Source of the DNA: Xiphias gladius
Lineage: Eukaryota > Chordata > Actinopteri > Istiophoriformes > Xiphiidae
DNA length: 64,000 nucleotides
Assembly (NCBI RefSeq): GCF_016859285.1
Contig: NC_053407.1
Coordinates: forward strand, 6,471,857 to 6,535,856
Reading direction: 5' to 3'
In this document: piece after piece, positions 61,401 through 64,000 of the stretch
Numbering within the stretch: the stretch's first letter is position 1
Layout: each line of letters starts with the position of its first letter
Program-made: the position numbers and the translations under genes
Notes under the pieces: generated by a model
The model's input: only the letters and a program-made list of their open reading frames with translations
The model's database searches: none
Told to the model about the DNA's origin: nothing

Positions 61401-64000
61401 TTTTAGATTAAGCTGTGTTTGGTTGGTTCAATTCTTGCGTCCAGAACAAGATATTTGACAGCTACTGGCCAATTTTGCAGATGATCATTTATGATTTTGC
61501 TGACCCCCTTACATCAGTGCCACAATCAAGCCAACATTTCCCTTAATAAACAAAAATTTAAAAAAAACCTAATTTGCAGATTCTTACCAAATTTACTGAA
61601 AACATTCATTCTCCCCAAAAGATGAAACCTTTCCATTTTGAAAACTCCCATGAGGATTCCTCTGGTGCCACTTACAGCCCAAAATGTAAAATTTACAAAT
61701 GTGGTACCTCATAACTAGATAGATTACCATCACATTTCCAAAGATAACTGTAACTTCCTATATGGTATTAATACCTTTTGGTTTTACTGACCCCAAGACC
61801 TTTTCTCAAGCAGCATTCTCAGGACAGACTTAACCTTTTTTCCCTCAGTAATGGTAAAGCTTTTGCTATATGTAGCAAAATGGTCAGTATGTTGTTCATT
61901 CTGCTCCGTTTTTTTCTCACTGTCTTTGCTATTCCTTTTTGAGGATACTAGCCTTTTTTCATCCACATGTATAGGACACACTGATTGCATATGTTTACTC
62001 AAGTAAAAAACATGCATGTTCTGTGTATGGATGAACTATAGATGTGACTCTACTTGAGGCACTGGTGCCTGTGGTCAGTTTTTTAATCCACTCATCCATT
62101 GCACTGTGACTTAAAAGTTCCAGTGTTTGTCTGATTTCTGTCTGAAGCAGGCGTTTTGTCTCTGTCCTCTCACAGTGTTCTGGGTACTCTGGCTGCGACC
62201 TACCTGACTATAGCTATCATCATCAAATACCACATCATGCCTTCTGTTCTGGTTCACATCACACCTCTCTACAGCAGTGGGTAGGCAGATGTGTGTTTGT
62301 GTGTGTGTGTTTGTGGGAGGGGGGACAAATGATGGGATCCACGGCTTCAAACAATCCTTTTGCTCCACCGGTCACAATGGCTAGTGAACTCAAAATTGGT
62401 CTAGAGAGTAGTTGTGTCTGACTGTGGATTGGCTCCATCAAGAGTGCAATGAACAATCAGTGTTTTTGTTAACTTGCTTGTTTTCAGTCCTTCAGCTCTG
62501 TGTTTTCTTCAACTGTGTTGTCGTAATGTTAGCAGTATTATTTTAAAGGGATAGTCTGATATTTTGGGAAATATGCTTATTTGCTTTCTTGCAGAGATTT
62601 AGATGAAATGATTGATACCAGTGTGAAGCTACAGGCAGGAGATGGTTAGCTGAGCATAACAAGAGGAAACAGCTGGCCAGGCTTTGTCCAAAGATTTGGA
62701 CAATTTGCTGCTGTTCTGTTTTGTTATTGCAAGTTGAATATCATCTAGATTTTGTGTTATTGTTGGTCGAACAAAGATTTTATAGACCAAACAATTAATA
62801 CATTATCGAGAAAATAATCAATGGCCCTACAATGGACCAATATTCTCATCTAATTTTTAGGAAAAAAAAGGAATTTTTTTGGGGTATTTCTCAAAATATC
62901 AAGTTATTCCTTTAAATTTTTTTAGGTTCATCCTGGTGACAGCAGATTCTGTACCTGTAAAAGACTCACCGACCCTGTTCTGGCTAGTACAAAGAAGCTT
63001 TTCTGTTGTATATAAGATGGATGTGCTCATACTGAATCAATTTTACTGTGAATATATGTTTAGCACTCTGGGTATATCAACTGCCTTCACACCTCAGTTG
63101 TTTGGGTGGAAGTTAAGAAAGAGGAAAAAATCATGGAAAATATAACAAAATGCTAAACCATAGGTCTTTGTGTCTTTTCTTAAAAAGTGTTATGTCTTCT
63201 AGGCCATCTTTTCGATGTGATAAATCTACTAAATCAACAGAGCTACTCCATGTTATGAGGTGGCTTCCAGGAAATATGGATGTCATGAGTCTTATCCGTA
63301 AATCTGCTATGAATCCAGGCTGGGGAACAGAAAAAGTTGATCCAACCATTCTGCTCCCTCCTCTCCTTGAACGCCTGTGTCACTGTTATGACACTCTGTC
63401 TGCCTCACTTACCTCAGTTGCTCTTGTCAGCCTGTGATTGACAGATGAACATTTTGGTAAAGTGTCTCTAAATGACCCGGCATTATGAATGGTGCCCTAA
63501 TAATAGCTTATTTCTTCTTCTTCTTGTGGCATTTGTGAACTTTGGAAAATGACTGTCCTGTGTGTTTCCTCCTGTCTGTGTGCAGGATCAGCTCTTGGGC
63601 CTCTATGTTCAGTGTCATCCCGACCATCTGCTTTGGTTTCCAAGTGAGTGCAACAATTTGAAATTTTTAAATGTAGGACCATTCCAGACATGTGTTGCCA
63701 TGCCTTGGTAAGGATGGAGGCCACAGAGTGCAGTTGTGTTTGGGAGGGTTTATGTACTTCAGGAGAGAGAAATGGTTTAGTCATGGCTGCAAAATTGCAA
63801 ACACATGCAGGGGTCAGTTCACTCCAGTTACAAAAAAGCATATTTTCTCAATCGCCTCTTAGTCCTTAGGTTTTGAGATATCCATCTCTGAGATTTTCGC
63901 CTCCACTCCAAATTAATCGGGGTAATGGAATTTCATGTGTGGATGTGCTGTCACTATTTTAAAAAGTCAATGTCAAATGAATTTGTACTAACACGTGGTT
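55197..64000 (+). CDS. SLC38A8: SLC38A8, sodium-coupled neutral amino acid transporter 8 (5' part, runs off window)
   Basis: Exons 55197-55400, 60260-60458, 61038-61194, 62176-62280 and 63586-63643 join in frame to 241 codons of a SLC38 (AAAP/APC-fold) plasma membrane transporter; the full protein is about 435 residues, so the remaining exons lie beyond 64000. Residues 1-30 are the cytosolic N-tail. TM1 contains [20 protein letters not shown], the substrate/sodium-site helix of the family. Later helices include [61 protein letters not shown] and [27 protein letters not shown] and the GQ.TYQ.VV..CGPAIG.LCE pattern favour SLC38A8 over its close relative SLC38A7, and the location next to MBTPS1 agrees with human synteny (recalled). 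SLC38A8 is linked to glutamine transport and to eye development. Teleost paralogue (a or b) cannot be assigned. Confidence 0.93.
55917..55930 (+). repeat. C homopolymer in SLC38A8 intron 1
   Basis: Run of about 13-14 C after CATCAGC. No function seen. Confidence 0.8.
58870..59270 (+). repeat. Dispersed teleost repeat, copy 3 (SLC38A8 intron 1)
   Basis: TTTGGTCCAGAC, ATTGGATGGATTGGCACAAA, CTCAGGATGAATTGT and TTTATGACCAAATACTTGC match copy 1. It continues into the AGCATGTTAACAT and ATGGTAAACATTATACCTG part that copy 1 lacks. Confidence 0.65.
60260..60458 (+). CDS. SLC38A8: SLC38A8 coding exon 2
   Basis: Residues 69-134 plus one base: [18 protein letters not shown] to VDDQLEK. Acceptor ccactcag, donor AAGT|gtgagt. 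Human has a Gly-Asp pair at the position of the first D in VDDQLEK (recalled). Confidence 0.94.
60994..61030 (+). repeat. TG tract abutting SLC38A8 exon 3 acceptor
   Basis: Interrupted TG repeat that ends 7 bp before the AG of the acceptor at 61037. Confidence 0.9.
61038..61194 (+). CDS. SLC38A8: SLC38A8 coding exon 3
   Basis: Residues 135-186: [14 protein letters not shown], then [13 protein letters not shown] and [15 protein letters not shown]. The acceptor tctttcag sits directly after a TG-repeat tract. Donor ATTAG|gtcagg. Confidence 0.94.
62176..62280 (+). CDS. SLC38A8: SLC38A8 coding exon 4
   Basis: Residues 187-221: [20 protein letters not shown] to TPLYSS plus two bases. Acceptor ctctcacag, donor AGTGG|gtaggc. 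Confidence 0.92.
62543..62916. mobile_element. MITE with TTTAAAGG ends, copy 1 (SLC38A8 intron 4)
   Basis: About 30-bp inverted ends: left TTTAAAGGGATAGTCTGATA, right complement TTTAAAGGAATAACTTGATA. The left part reads, in complement, like 32780-32903. TTAA lies at each end, which would suit a TTAA-targeting transposase, but this is not proven. No coding capacity. Confidence 0.7.
63586..63643 (+). CDS. SLC38A8: SLC38A8 coding exon 5
   Basis: Residues 222-241: [19 protein letters not shown], a signature stretch of SLC38A7/A8. Acceptor tgtgtgcag, donor CAA|gtgagt. The next exon is outside the window. Confidence 0.93.

Noticed and set aside
62879..63437. Two ORFs of 88 and 95 codons inside SLC38A8 intron 4
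   Set aside because: No recognisable domain; they start at or near a MITE end and lack conserved features.

Overview
This is a vertebrate nuclear genomic window, almost certainly from a ray-finned (teleost) fish. It carries three intron-containing protein genes, all on the + strand and head to tail: PSKH1 (about 0.9-13.3 kb, possibly a longer 3' UTR), MBTPS1 (first non-coding exon near 19.7 kb, coding 26.0-50.0 kb) and the 5' part of SLC38A8 (55.2 kb to beyond the window end). The teleost assignment rests on fish-like protein sequence, abundant CA/TG microsatellites, several decayed Tc1-type DNA transposons, tRNA-derived SINEs and MITEs of kinds common in fish, and a non-LTR retrotransposon tail. 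Family names of repeats come from recall of general family features, not from a search.

PSKH1 (0.9-13.3 kb): a candidate non-coding first exon ends at 1024. Three coding exons (2522-2590, 4344-5267, 12949-13266) give a 436-residue kinase that starts Met-Gly-Cys, the acylation signal of this Golgi/membrane kinase. The 7.7 kb last intron holds dispersed fish repeats, a tRNA-SINE on each strand, a palindromic MITE and simple repeats. From 13.3 to 19.5 kb I see no coding sequence.

MBTPS1 (19.7-50.0 kb): 22 coding exons, all with consistent GT/AG borders and phases, give the full site-1 protease precursor (1082 residues from the first in-frame ATG, 1073 from the second). It has a signal peptide, a pro-region with two autoprocessing motifs, the Asp/His/Asn/Ser subtilisin residues, a large luminal region and one C-terminal membrane helix with a basic tail. 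Its introns carry three broken Tc1-type elements, a hAT-like MITE, other MITEs, a LINE 3' end and long TG arrays.

SLC38A8 (55.2-64.0 kb): five coding exons (241 codons) of a sodium-coupled neutral amino acid transporter lie in the window; the remaining exons are outside. MBTPS1 and SLC38A8 are also neighbours in the same relative orientation in human 16q23-24 (recalled), so this pair is conserved synteny. PSKH1 is elsewhere on 16q in human.

The three genes are not an operon or a pathway: they encode a membrane-anchored kinase, a Golgi protease that activates SREBP/ATF6, and an amino acid transporter. I found no convincing undescribed biological system. The points most worth checking are a 9-bp in-frame tandem duplication between the MBTPS1 autoprocessing sites, a candidate MBTPS1 leader with four short uORFs, low-complexity tracts pressed against splice acceptors (C17 before the last MBTPS1 exon, TG tract before SLC38A8 exon 3), and several repeat families with multiple copies in the window.
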